Below, piece after piece: positions 17,553-26,289 of a DNA stretch of 64,000 nt. The stretch lies in NCBI GenBank assembly GCA_039029355.1, contig JBCCGI010000010.1, positions 91,112-155,111 of the forward strand, in the 5' to 3' direction. Under the pieces are notes generated by a model. That model was given only the letters and a program-made list of their open reading frames with translations, was not told the DNA's origin and searched no databases. Both the position numbers and the translations under genes were made by a program. How positions within the stretch are numbered: the stretch's first letter is position 1; the number at the start of each line of letters is the position of its first letter. This stretch comes from JBCCGI01 sp039029355. GTDB taxonomy: Bacteria; Planctomycetota; UBA1135; GCA-002686595.

Positions 17553-19216
17553 CCGTCGGACCTCATCTTCATCTCATAGGCCGCGAAGTCGCCGCGGTTC
17601 ACCGGCGTCAGCTTGAAACGCTCGCGCAGCGCGCGCACGTAGGGCCCGCGCGAGGGCTCTTGTTCGAAGTGACGGAACACGGCGTCGAGGATGAAGACCC
17701 GCTTCCCCTGGTCGAGGAAGCGCTGGACGCCGTCGCCCACCACCGGCGCGATCGCACCGATGTCGAACGGCGTCGGGCCCAGGTTATCGAGCTCGACCGC
17801 GTAGTCCCATGTGTCGGCGTAGGGTTCGGGCCACGGGCGGTGGAGCAGGAGCAGCAGCATGTACTGCTGGAACCCGGTCGCCACGAGCACCGGATGGCGG
17901 TCGCCGGCGGGAGCGGGGGCTCCTGTCGCCAGGACCGTGTCGCGACCCCAGTCGAGGAGTGGCGTGGAGGAGTCCCAGGCCGCGAGCTCGCGCTCGGAGC
18001 CGACCAGCTGCAGCGCCGCCAGGACCACGCTGCCCTGCGCGAGCGAACGCGCCGAGACCCGCGGCGGGGGCAGAGCCAAGCCCGCCGCGAAGCAGGCCAC
18101 GGCCAGCGCGCAGAGCCAGCCGGCGGGCGCGAGGGCGAGGAGCTCCTCGCGCGTCGCCATCGCGCCGAGCCCCGCGAGCAGCAGCACCCCGACGGCGGTC
18201 CGCGGGGCAGTGCAGGGCGCTTCGGTCGCGCGCTCGAGAGACGCGTACCGCGCCGCGGCCCACGCCAGCACCGGCAGCGTGACGATGTAGTACGCGCCGC
18301 GCTCGGCGTACTGGAAGACGGGGAAGAAGATCGCGTGGGGCAGGAGCGCCACGGTCAGCGCCCAGAACGCGCGCCGGTCGCGGCGCGCCAGGCCGCCGGC
18401 CGCGAAGGCGCCGAGCACCGCCAGCGCGAAGGCGGGCGCGACCCAGTCCTCGCCCAGGTACTCGACGAACTCACGCGGCCCGAGCGTCTTGCGCAGGCGC
18501 ACCGCGAGCCCCTCGGACCAGAAGTCCGTCCCGTCGTGCTCGGACAGCGCCGAGCCGGTGATCGTGTACTGCAGCCCCAACATCGCGCCGAGCGAGGCCA
18601 GACCGCCCAGGGTGAACGCGCCGATGTCCCGCAGCCGCTGCGCGGCGGCGCGTCCCGGCGTCGCAAAGGCGTAGGCCGCCAGCACGCCCGGAAGCAGCAG
18701 CCCCGACGAGCGGTGCGCTCCGACCGCGACTCCGAACGCGAGCGCGGCCGCGAGCAGCCGCCACGGCGAGGAGGCCGGCCTCAAGCCCGCGAGGATCCAG
18801 GCCAGGAGCCCGAACGCCGCCAGCTGCACGGCGTGGAGCTCGCCCGAGGCCGCGAAGAACCACGTCGATCCCGCCGTAAGCACCGCGAGCGCGAGCCCGC
18901 AGGCGAGCACCGCTCCCGCTCCCCGCCGCCGCGCGGCCGCCGCGAGCAGCGCGATCCCGGCCGCCGACCCGACCGCCGACAGCAGCCGCAGCGCGAGCAG
19001 CGGATCGACCCCGAAGTGCGCCGCCGCCGCGGTCCACGCGCGGGCGAGCGGCATGTAGAGGAAGTGCGCCACGAACACGCGGTCGCGCACGATGCACCAG
19101 ACGAAGAAGAGGTCGTCGCCGTAGGTGCGCTCGGGCAGGTTTTGGAGGAGGCCGACCAGCACGCCCAGGAAAAGGACCAGGGGCAGCTTCCAGGCGCGGG
19201 GGGGGGACTCGGACAC
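17549..19216 (-). CDS. Polytopic membrane protein, GT-C glycosyltransferase-like
   Basis: A protein of about 555 residues with roughly ten hydrophobic helices, beginning WKLPLVLFLGVLVGLL. The first loop carries a Gly-Asp-Asp (ERTYGDDLFF) that fits the acidic catalytic position of GT-C/DUF2723-type transferases, which use lipid-linked sugars. A conserved-looking SGELHAVQL lies in a later loop. The C-terminal third has a periplasmic-type soluble segment. I prefer the GTG at 19216 (VSESPPRAW) because the in-frame ATGs at 19252 and 19270 leave almost no room for, or overlap, the divergent gene at 19263; those starts remain possible. The stop overlaps the addB start as GTGA, so this is the first gene of the addB-addA operon. 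A link between envelope glycosylation and DNA repair is not obvious. Confidence 0.72.
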   Translation of the reverse strand: MSESPPRAWKLPLVLFLGVLVGLLQNLPERTYGDDLFFVWCIVRDRVFVAHFLYMPLARAWTAAAAHFGVDPLLALRLLSAVGSAAGIALLAAAARRRGAGAVLACGLALAVLTAGSTWFFAASGELHAVQLAAFGLLAWILAGLRPASSPWRLLAAALAFGVAVGAHRSSGLLLPGVLAAYAFATPGRAAAQRLRDIGAFTLGGLASLGAMLGLQYTITGSALSEHDGTDFWSEGLAVRLRKTLGPREFVEYLGEDWVAPAFALAVLGAFAAGGLARRDRRAFWALTVALLPHAIFFPVFQYAERGAYYIVTLPVLAWAAARYASLERATEAPCTAPRTAVGVLLLAGLGAMATREELLALAPAGWLCALAVACFAAGLALPPPRVSARSLAQGSVVLAALQLVGSERELAAWDSSTPLLDWGRDTVLATGAPAPAGDRHPVLVATGFQQYMLLLLLHRPWPEPYADTWDYAVELDNLGPTPFDIGAIAPVVGDGVQRFLDQGKRVFILDAVFRHFEQEPSRGPYVRALRERFKLTPVNRGDFAAYEMKMRSDG

Positions 19217-19262
19217 CGCCCGATTATGGCCTCTTTCGGCCCCGGAACGCATGCTCTCTAGC

Positions 19263-19625
19263 ATGCGCATCGGCGGTCTCGACCACGTCCAGCTCGCGAT
19301 CCCGGCAACCGGCCTCGACGAAGCGCGCCGCTTCTACGGAGACCTGCTCGGCTTCGAGGAGCAAGAGCGCCCTCCGGGCCGTCGCCCCGGCCTGTGGTTC
19401 CGCGCCGGCGCCGCGGTGCTCCACCTCGGCGTCGAGGAGCCCTTCGCCCCGGCCCGCAAGGCCCACCCCGCCTTCCTCGTGGCCGACCTCGACGCGGCCG
19501 CCGACGAGCTGCGCAGCTCGGGATGCCGGGTCGTCCCTGCCGAGGGCGCGCGCTTCCACACCTTTGACCCCTTCGGCAACCGCGTCGAGCTGCTGCAGGA
19601 CGGCGAGGGCTTCTCGCAGAGCTAG
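19263..19625 (+). CDS. Glyoxalase/bleomycin-resistance-fold protein (VOC superfamily)
   Basis: A 120-residue single VOC module: MRIGGLDHVQLAIP opens with the typical metal-ligand histidine, followed by ARRFYGDLLGFEE, a central strand LWFRAGAAVLHLGVEE, and the closing FHTFDPFGNRVELLQ with the usual D-P-x-G-N-x-x-E signature. The His and Glu ligand positions are present, so it may be a metal-dependent enzyme; the substrate cannot be read from sequence. The open frame extends further upstream, but homology to the fold begins at the ATG at 19263, which also leaves a short shared promoter region with the divergent operon at 19216. The esterase gene starts 11 bp after its stop, so the two are likely co-transcribed. 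Confidence 0.88.
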   Translation: MRIGGLDHVQLAIPATGLDEARRFYGDLLGFEEQERPPGRRPGLWFRAGAAVLHLGVEEPFAPARKAHPAFLVADLDAAADELRSSGCRVVPAEGARFHTFDPFGNRVELLQDGEGFSQS

Positions 19626-19636
19626 GGCTCCACTCC

Positions 19637-20302
19637 ATGTCCGCCTCCCCCCGCGAAAACCACCTGCGCGTCCAGCGCACCGCGCGCTACCACGAGCTCG
19701 GAGGCGAGGGCACCGACCTCGACGAGCTCTGGTACGTCGTCCACGGCTACGGCCAGCTCTCGGCCGAGTTTCTGCCCCTCTTCGCGCCGATCGCCACCCC
19801 GCGTCGGCGGCTGGTCGCACCCGAAGGGCTGTCGCGCTACTACCGCGACGGCTCGAGCGGCACGGTCGGCGCCTCGTGGATGACCCGCGAGGCGCGCGAC
19901 TCGGAGGTCGAGGACTACGTCAGCTACCTCGACGCCCTCCACGCCAAGGTGGCCGCCGAGCTGACCGGCACGCCGCGGATCACGGTCCTCGGCTTCAGCC
20001 AGGGAGCGGCGACGGTCGGCCGCTGGGTGGGGATGGGAGCGGTGCGCCCGGAGCGGCTGCTCATCTGGGGCGGGCTGCTTCCGCACGACCTGGATCTGGC
20101 GGCGTGCCGCGGGCGGCTGGCGGAGTGTGGGCTCGCGTACATCGTCGGCGAACGCGACCATTGGGTGACGCCGGAGCGGCTGGCGGCGGAGCGCGCACGC
20201 GTGGAGGAGGCCGGGTTGGAGTTCCGCCTGACGACGTTCGCCGGCGGGCACCGGCTGGATGATGGGACCCTGGAGGGAGTTGCCGAGGACGCTCAAGCCT
20301 GA
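19637..20302 (+). CDS. Phospholipase/carboxylesterase-type alpha/beta hydrolase
   Basis: A 221-residue alpha/beta hydrolase. The start of the fold is LWYVVHGYGQLSAEFL, with the oxyanion-hole HGYG. The nucleophile elbow is GFSQG with Ser121. GERDHWVTP supplies the acid and AGGHRL the catalytic histidine, so the triad is complete. Spacing and motifs match the phospholipase/carboxylesterase (acyl-protein-thioesterase-like) group, which hydrolyses small carboxylic esters; the natural substrate is unknown. There is no signal peptide, so it should be cytoplasmic. It follows the glyoxalase-fold gene by 11 bp in the same orientation. Confidence 0.9.
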   Translation: MSASPRENHLRVQRTARYHELGGEGTDLDELWYVVHGYGQLSAEFLPLFAPIATPRRRLVAPEGLSRYYRDGSSGTVGASWMTREARDSEVEDYVSYLDALHAKVAAELTGTPRITVLGFSQGAATVGRWVGMGAVRPERLLIWGGLLPHDLDLAACRGRLAECGLAYIVGERDHWVTPERLAAERARVEEAGLEFRLTTFAGGHRLDDGTLEGVAEDAQA

Positions 20303-20472
20303 CGGCCATGGCCCACCCTTGCGAAGGGTGTTGCCGCCTTGCAATTGCCGGCTAGACTCGAATAGCGGCCTGTTCCGGGAGAAACGAGCTGACGCTTACC
20401 CACAGCGGATGCTCTCTCTCCGAGGCCCCCCTATCGCTCCTGCCCATCGCACCAAGGGGAGACTTCGCTCGC

Positions 20473-21299
20473 ATGAAATGGGTCCTTGCACGCCTTTCCA
20501 TCGTTGTTGGAAGTGCTCTGGCGTTGGGGCCGGATGCGCACTCTTCGCCGGTCGTCGAGACCGGTCGGTGGGTCGTAGTCGACGCACCAGAACCCGCCAA
20601 GGGCGACGAGATGGAGTCGGACGAGGACACTCTCTTTCCCGCTACCTACGCCTGGGTCCATGCCATCGCGGGCACGGCGGGAGAGGACACGGTGAAGCTC
20701 AGCGAGCAGGCGAACAGCGCTCTCGAGAGCACCGCAGCTCAGGCCGCAGCCGTTGGGCACGAGTACAAGGCTTGGCACTGGGAAGGTCCCAAGAGCGGCC
20801 ACTTCTGATTCAAGGGCAAGGCGCGCTTCGGGGAAGGAAAGATCAAGCTTGTGAGCTGTGAGGCAGAAGCAAAGCTCCACTACTCGATCACCATTGAGAG
20901 CAGTGCAACGAAGACCACCCGAGTGGAGCGCTCGCGAAGCTCTCGTCCTCAAGCGGCCTCTCCGGCGTGATCGTGTCGGTGCCAACCCAGGGCGGGCAGA
21001 TTCCTCTTCCTATTCCGACCGGCTCAGCTGGATCCGGCCTGGAGGAGTATCAGCTCCCTCCGGGCACGGATCAGGACGAGGGGGAGATGTGCTTGACGCT
21101 GTTCACGTATCAGGTCAGTACTCTCGCCGACGGTGAGGTCGGGGCTTGGCCCGATGCTCTTGAGCTGTGTCCAGGAGGTCAGGTCCAGATCGCCAGGGTG
21201 ATCGACAGCGAAGTCGTCGCGGTTCCCAGCCCAGGAGACATCTGTCACGATCATGAGCCCGGCGGAGACCCCCCGCGCGGCGGAGGTGGGCGACCTTGA
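20473..21299 (+). pseudogene. Decayed gene for a secreted protein, with internal stop and frameshift
   Basis: An ATG at 20473 begins a plausible signal peptide (MKWVLARLSIVVGSALAL) and about 111 residues, ending at a TGA at 20806-20808 after SGHF. The same frame then continues sensibly (FKGKARFGEGKIKLVSCEAE) to about 20918. Coding character then jumps by one base to a second frame (SGALAKLSSSSGLSGVIVSV) that runs to 21299. The jump coincides with a C run at 20918-20920 and fits a single-base deletion. Changing TGA to TGG and restoring one C would give a protein of about 275 residues. I recognise no family. Alternatives are a sequencing error in a living gene, or a short 111-residue protein followed by remnants. 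Confidence 0.6.
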
Positions 21300-21391
21300 G
21301 ACTCACGCAGAGCCATCGTGGACAGCACCGGTCACGTCAGGATCGAGCCGGCGCGGTCTTGCGACCCGCCCGGCGGCGGCCGCTATAGCTC

Positions 21392-23560
21392 GTGACGGAC
21401 AGGAAGGGCAGGTGGCTTCTTTGGCTCCTCGTAGGAGTCGCGCTCTGCACGGGCGTCGCCTTTGTGCTCTGGCAAGGGCGCTCCGCGCCGAGTGGAGTGA
21501 GCCTGCCGCATGAGGGCTACTCGGGGGGAGCGGCGCTCGTAGAGCCGATCGACGCGCGTGGGCCAGGTCGAACCGAGGCTCCCGACTGGAGCATCGAGCT
21601 TCGGGTTGTCTCGGCTATGGACGGCAGCCCGGTTGCATCAACGGTGCGGTGGTTTAGCGGTCAGTTGCCGAGCGGTAGCAGCAAGGCCGAGGACGGGGTT
21701 ATCCGACTCCCGCAGGAGGACCGCTACGCCGTCGAGGTCTTGGCCGACGGCTACGTGCCGCTGCGCGGAGTCGAGACGCTGCGCGATGGCCGGACGCTCG
21801 AGCTGATCCCGGAAGCGGTGGTTCGCTTGGAGTTCGCCGGTGGCAAGCAGGGGGAGACTCTGGAGGTCCTGCTGGCTGCGGACGCCGATCTCGGCCCCGG
21901 CGATGCGTTTCAGAGTGTCGAAGCGCTGGCACGCGATTCGGTCGCGTTTGAGCAGGCTCTCGAGGGCGGGAGCTCCGAGGCGCGGCGGGAGGTGTTGGCT
22001 GACGCCGACTACCGAGGCCTTCGCGGCCCGCGCTTGATCGTCGCCGGTGGCCAGCACGGGGTCCTGACGTTCCGAGGAGTCGCGCCGGACCCTGCGAGTC
22101 GCTGGGTGCTCCGAACCGATCGTCCGGTCGTCATGGATCCGCCCCACGAGCTTCCGAGAGTCGGCTTTCGGCCGGACGGCTCGATCGTCAACAACGCGAG
22201 GCACCCTCCCGAGCGAGTGTCTGGGACGTTTGTTGTGTCGTCCGGAACTACGACGATCTTCCGCCCGAGTCTTCCACAGCCCATCTCGATTCGTGGGGTG
22301 GCCGGGGAGATCGATGCTGGCTCGCGGTGCAGCCCCTCGTTTGTTCGACTGAGGCGCAACGTCACCTACGTCAACCCGGCCGGAGGTCCCGATGTTGCGA
22401 CCCGCGAGCAGATTGAGTCCGTCCATACACAGGACGGCGGCCTCTTTCGCTTCGATGGGGTGGCTCCTCAGGACTTCATCGTCCAAGCGAGCTGGCGCTG
22501 CCTCGCCGGGGACTTGGAGGCGCCGAGCGTGGTTTTCGCCAACGCCGGCGTGTCGGTCGGAGAGCTCAGCTACGGCGAAGATGGAGTGGTCGACTTGGGG
22601 CGACTCAAGCCGCATGCGACCGAGCACTCCGTCGGGTTTCGTTTCGTCGACTCTGGCGGGAATCGGCTCCGTGCGCAGGACGTCTTGGCCGATGCTGACG
22701 CCACTGCGCGGATCGCAGTGCTCGGCGGTCGGTTCCTTCCTTGGCAGCACAGCGTGACCGAGTACGTCGACGTCCCGCTGCTGGAATCGGTACGCCTGAT
22801 CGGACTCTATCCCTGGACCTATTCCTTGGACCTCCTTGGCGAATCCGAGCTTGGGGAGGCTTTGGCAGACGGATATGTGATCGTCGATGCGCCGGACGCC
22901 CCGATCGAGATCGACATCCGTTCCTCGACGACGAGCGAGATTCCGATCGTCGTGGCGGAGGCTCCCGTCGCGACCGTCGTCGTGGCTCGAATGCAGGGCG
23001 CCGGCGGAGCCGGGAGCGAGCCGCCAAGGGCGTACTTCTCCTCCTCGGCATGCGGGGCGGTGCACCAGGTCGATCTCTATCCGTCCTTGGAGGGGCTTTG
23101 GGTCGGTGCCGCCGTCCTGCCTCAGGCGGGGTATGACGTTCTTGCGCTCGCAGACGATGGGGCGGGCGGCTATTCGTACGCCGCCGAAGACGTCGGCGTC
23201 TTCGAGCAAACCGATGGGCTGGTGCTGCAGTCGCTCCTGGCGTTCGACAAGCGGTTGGCCGAGTGGGATCCCCTGGACGGAGGCCCGGGCGTCGCCCTTT
23301 GCTTCGATCTAGTGAATCGGGTGCCGCTCGCTGGACGGGCGGTCGATGCCGGAGGCAACGCAGTTGCGGGCGTTGAGCTCACCTTCGCTACCGATCTGTC
23401 CGCGTGCCAGAAGGTCGACGCGTATCGGTGCGTCACGGCGGAAGACGGTTCCTTCGAGATGTCGGTGCACGCCGGCGCGAAGCTCTACGTCCAGGGTTGC
23501 GACGCGATCGTTGAAGCCGGGAGCGGCAATACTTCGGTTGTGGTGACGCTCCACGACTAA
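21392..23560 (+). CDS. Membrane-anchored extracytoplasmic protein with carboxypeptidase-regulatory-like C-terminus
   Basis: A 722-residue protein starting at GTG. A single N-terminal helix (WLLWLLVGVALCTGVAFVLW, about 8-27) anchors a large beta-rich exported part. Residues about 55-110 resemble a carboxypeptidase regulatory-like (CarboxypepD_reg) module (GSPVASTVRWF, YAVEVLADGYVPLRG). A second such module closes the protein (LAGRAVDAGGNAVAGVEL, then CVTAEDGSFEMSVHAG). The middle has no recognisable domain and contains several cysteines. Such modules are structural and are common in planctomycete surface proteins. It lies downstream of the decayed gene in the same direction with no obvious operon partner. 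Function unknown. Confidence 0.75.
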   Translation: MTDRKGRWLLWLLVGVALCTGVAFVLWQGRSAPSGVSLPHEGYSGGAALVEPIDARGPGRTEAPDWSIELRVVSAMDGSPVASTVRWFSGQLPSGSSKAEDGVIRLPQEDRYAVEVLADGYVPLRGVETLRDGRTLELIPEAVVRLEFAGGKQGETLEVLLAADADLGPGDAFQSVEALARDSVAFEQALEGGSSEARREVLADADYRGLRGPRLIVAGGQHGVLTFRGVAPDPASRWVLRTDRPVVMDPPHELPRVGFRPDGSIVNNARHPPERVSGTFVVSSGTTTIFRPSLPQPISIRGVAGEIDAGSRCSPSFVRLRRNVTYVNPAGGPDVATREQIESVHTQDGGLFRFDGVAPQDFIVQASWRCLAGDLEAPSVVFANAGVSVGELSYGEDGVVDLGRLKPHATEHSVGFRFVDSGGNRLRAQDVLADADATARIAVLGGRFLPWQHSVTEYVDVPLLESVRLIGLYPWTYSLDLLGESELGEALADGYVIVDAPDAPIEIDIRSSTTSEIPIVVAEAPVATVVVARMQGAGGAGSEPPRAYFSSSACGAVHQVDLYPSLEGLWVGAAVLPQAGYDVLALADDGAGGYSYAAEDVGVFEQTDGLVLQSLLAFDKRLAEWDPLDGGPGVALCFDLVNRVPLAGRAVDAGGNAVAGVELTFATDLSACQKVDAYRCVTAEDGSFEMSVHAGAKLYVQGCDAIVEAGSGNTSVVVTLHD

Positions 23561-23566
23561 TCGACC

Positions 23567-23591
23567 GCTGGGTGGTCATCGAACACCCAGC
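23567..23591. terminator. Hairpin between convergent genes
   Basis: An 8-bp perfect stem GCTGGGTG/CACCCAGC with a 9-nt loop begins 7 bp past the stop of the plus-strand gene at 23560, in the 138-bp gap before the convergent gene ending at 23699. Confidence 0.4.
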
Positions 23592-23698
23592 CCGAACGAG
23601 CCTGTTTCGCCTCGGCGAGGCGCATGGTCTTCCGCCCCGGCCGCTGCAGGGTGAAGTCGTGCGCGGCTCGGCTCGACAACGGCCCGCTCGACCGACCC

Positions 23699-24793
23699 CT
23701 AGCTCCGCCGCCGGCGGTTCTGGATGTAGTCCACGAACACAAACGACCCCAGCCGATCCGCCCCCGCGTAGTACGCCCGCCCGCGGTTCGTCCGCGTGAA
23801 CGTCTCGATGAAGTCCACCAGCGCCGGGTCCTGCGTCAGCATGAAGGTCGTGATCGGGATGCCCACGCGGCGGCACTGGTCGGCCTCTTCCAGCGTCTTG
23901 TTCACGACGCGCGTGTCGAGGCCGAAGGGGTTCTTGTAGATCTCGCCGTTGCGCTCGGTCAGGGCCGACGGCTTGCCGTCGGTGACCATGAAGATCTGGC
24001 GGTTGGCCTGGCGCTTCTTGCGGAGGATCTCGCGCGCGAGGAGCAGGCCGGCGCGGGTGTTCGTGTGGAAGGGGCCGACGCCGCAGTAGGGGAGCTCGTC
24101 GAGCGGGACCTCCCAGGCCTCGTCGCCGAAGAGCACCACGTTGAGCGAGTCCTTCGGGTACTTGGTCGTGATCAGCTCGGTGAGCGCCAGCGCGACCTTC
24201 TTGGCGGGCGTGATGCGATCCTCGCCGTAGAGGATCATGCTGTGGCTGACGTCGATCAGCAGCACCGTCGCGCACGAGGAGTTGTGCTCGGTCTCGTAGA
24301 CCGCCAGGTCCTCCTCGGTGATCGAGATGTCGTCGACCCCGCCGCGGCGGATGGCGTTGGCCAGGGTCTCGTTGGTCGCGACGAGCGACACCGGGTCGCC
24401 GAAGACGAAGGGGCGCGTTTCGGGCAGGCGTTCGTGGCCCACGCCGTGGGCGGCGACGCGGTGGTCGCCGGCGGAGTCCTTGCGGAGGTTGCCGAAGATC
24501 GCCTCGAGCGAGCCGGTGCGCAGGCCCCGCTCACCCTTCTTCGTCAACTCGAGCCCGCCGCGCGGCGCCGGGCGGACGAGCTTCTCGCCCTCGATGAACT
24601 TCTTGAAGTCGTCGATGTTCAGGCGGTCGCCGAACAGGCTGTAGCGCTCGGCGATGCGCTCCAACCAGCGCAAGGCCTCGTCGACGTCGCCGTTGGTCTG
24701 TAGCAGCAGGTGCTCGAAGAGAGCGCGGAGCCGCTCCAGGAGCTGCCTCATCTGTAGCAGGCTCGGGTCGAACTGCGTGTAGCGGTAGTCCAC
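23699..24793 (-). CDS. VWA-domain protein, partner of the adjacent AAA+ ATPase
   Basis: A 364-residue cytoplasmic protein. The N-terminal half is a helical region (LLERLRALFEHLLLQTNGDV). The C-terminal half is a von Willebrand A domain with an intact MIDAS: DVSHS at 181-185 (Asp181, Ser183, Ser185), a threonine in the HTNTRAG loop and a downstream Asp in MVTDGKPS. It follows the AAA+ ATPase gene by 12 bp. MoxR-type ATPases and VWA proteins often act as paired chaperones that insert metals or remodel protein complexes; that role here is inferred from the pairing. The client could be among the neighbouring secreted proteins, but nothing shows this. No signal peptide is present. Confidence 0.9.
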   Translation of the reverse strand: MDYRYTQFDPSLLQMRQLLERLRALFEHLLLQTNGDVDEALRWLERIAERYSLFGDRLNIDDFKKFIEGEKLVRPAPRGGLELTKKGERGLRTGSLEAIFGNLRKDSAGDHRVAAHGVGHERLPETRPFVFGDPVSLVATNETLANAIRRGGVDDISITEEDLAVYETEHNSSCATVLLIDVSHSMILYGEDRITPAKKVALALTELITTKYPKDSLNVVLFGDEAWEVPLDELPYCGVGPFHTNTRAGLLLAREILRKKRQANRQIFMVTDGKPSALTERNGEIYKNPFGLDTRVVNKTLEEADQCRRVGIPITTFMLTQDPALVDFIETFTRTNRGRAYYAGADRLGSFVFVDYIQNRRRRS

Positions 24794-24805
24794 GGAGGCG
24801 TCGCC

Positions 24806-26278
24806 CTAGGAGTTGAAGCTCCGGACCATCTCCTCGAAGGTGTCGCGGTAGACGCGTCCTCCGACGAGGTTTTCCTTCGAGAGCAGCGAGCCCTGGTGCA
24901 GGCCCTCGAGCACGAACTCCATCGCGGCCGAGGTCTCGGCCTCGCCGTCGGGGTCGAGGTACTTGCCGGCCACCAGCTCGAGACTGGGGATGGCGGCGAG
25001 CTTCTCGTAGAGCTCATCGTCCGGCAGGTCGTCCGACAGGTCGACCGTGCGCTGCCCGCCGAACCAGCCGAGGATCGGCTGCACCTCGCTGTCCTCGCCG
25101 CCCTCGGTGGCGGGGCGCAGCGCGTCGGCCAGGCGGCCCTCGAACACCGAGTGTACGGCTTTTCCGACCAGGCCCAGGGCGACGTTGCGCGGACCTTCGC
25201 GCTCGCCTTCGTACACCAGCTCGATCTTGCCCGTGATCGCCGGCAGCGCGGCGGCCAGGTCCGACACGCGCGCGACGGCGTGGTCGGCGCCCGCGACGAG
25301 CGCGCGCCGCTCGGCGTTGGAGTGGACGTTCTCGAGCAGCGAGATCGTCATCCGCGCGCTGACTCCGGAGTTCTGGTCGACCAGCTCGCTCTCCCGCGCC
25401 CGGAAGGCGACCTCCTCGACCGCGAGTCGCAGGTAGTCCGGCACCGTGACGTCGATGCTGCTGCGCTCGGTCCAGGCCTCCTGGTCGGTGATGCGCATGC
25501 TCTCGTCGACGCTGCGCGGGTAGTGCGTCAGGATCTGCGAGGCGATGCGGTCGCGCAGCGGCGTGATGATGTTGCCGCGGTTGGTGTAGTCCTCGGGGTT
25601 GGCCGAGAACGTGAGCGACAGGTCCAGCGGCAGGCGCAGCGGGAAGCCGCGGATCTGGATATCGCCCTCCTCGAGGATGTTGAGGAGGCCGACCTGGATG
25701 CGGGCCTGCAGGTCCGGCAGCTCGTTGATCGCCAGGATGCCGCGGTTCGAGCGCGGCAGGAGTCCGAAGTGGATCACCTCGGGGTCGTCGAGCGAGAGCC
25801 GCTTCGACGCGGCCTTGATCGGGTCGACGTCGCCGATCAGGTCGGCGATCGTCACGTCGGGGGTGGCGAGCTTCTCGTGGTAGCGCTCCTCCCGCGTCAG
25901 CCACGCGATCGGCAGGTCGTCACCCTCGGCTTCGATCCGCGCGCGCGTCGTGCCGGTCAGCGGCGCGAGGGGGTCCTCGCGCAGGGGCGAGTCCGCGACC
26001 ATCGGCACGGCCTCGTCGAGCAGCAGCGAGAGCGTGCGCAGGATGCGCGTCTTCGCCTGGCCGCGCAGGCCCAACAGGATGAAGTCGTGGCCGGACAGGA
26101 TCGCGTTGACGACCTGCGGGATGACCGTGCTGCCGTAGCCGACGACGCCGGGGAAGACGGGCTCGTCCGCGCGTAGCCGTGCGCTGAGGTTGGCGCGCAG
26201 CTCGTCCTTGACGGAGCGCGGACGGTAGCCGGACTGCTTGAGCTCGCCGAGAGTGCGGGGGTGATCCATGGGGGGCAT
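24806..26278 (-). CDS. AAA+ ATPase of the MoxR/Mg-chelatase-like type
   Basis: A 490-residue ATPase. The P-loop is LLGLRGQAKTRILR, where the usual GxGK is QAK. The Walker B region is GILAINELPDL, with Asn-Glu instead of Asp-Glu. Sensor 1 is LTFSANPEDYTNRG and the arginine-finger region is ITPLRDRIASQILTHYP. A long helical C-terminal region follows the AAA+ core. Organisation resembles Mg-chelatase ChlI/MoxR proteins, which form hexamers working with a VWA partner, here encoded 12 bp downstream. The start at 26278 has a second ATG three codons later (26269); neither has a strong ribosome site. The beta-helix gene ends 11 bp upstream, so all three may be one transcript. Confidence 0.87.
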   Translation of the reverse strand: MPPMDHPRTLGELKQSGYRPRSVKDELRANLSARLRADEPVFPGVVGYGSTVIPQVVNAILSGHDFILLGLRGQAKTRILRTLSLLLDEAVPMVADSPLREDPLAPLTGTTRARIEAEGDDLPIAWLTREERYHEKLATPDVTIADLIGDVDPIKAASKRLSLDDPEVIHFGLLPRSNRGILAINELPDLQARIQVGLLNILEEGDIQIRGFPLRLPLDLSLTFSANPEDYTNRGNIITPLRDRIASQILTHYPRSVDESMRITDQEAWTERSSIDVTVPDYLRLAVEEVAFRARESELVDQNSGVSARMTISLLENVHSNAERRALVAGADHAVARVSDLAAALPAITGKIELVYEGEREGPRNVALGLVGKAVHSVFEGRLADALRPATEGGEDSEVQPILGWFGGQRTVDLSDDLPDDELYEKLAAIPSLELVAGKYLDPDGEAETSAAMEFVLEGLHQGSLLSKENLVGGRVYRDTFEEMVRSFNS

Positions 26279-26289
26279 TGTAGTGCGGC

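Noticed and set aside
20806..20808. TGA read as selenocysteine
   Set aside because: No hairpin of SECIS type was evident just after it, no redox motif surrounds it, and a frameshift follows, so decay or error is simpler.
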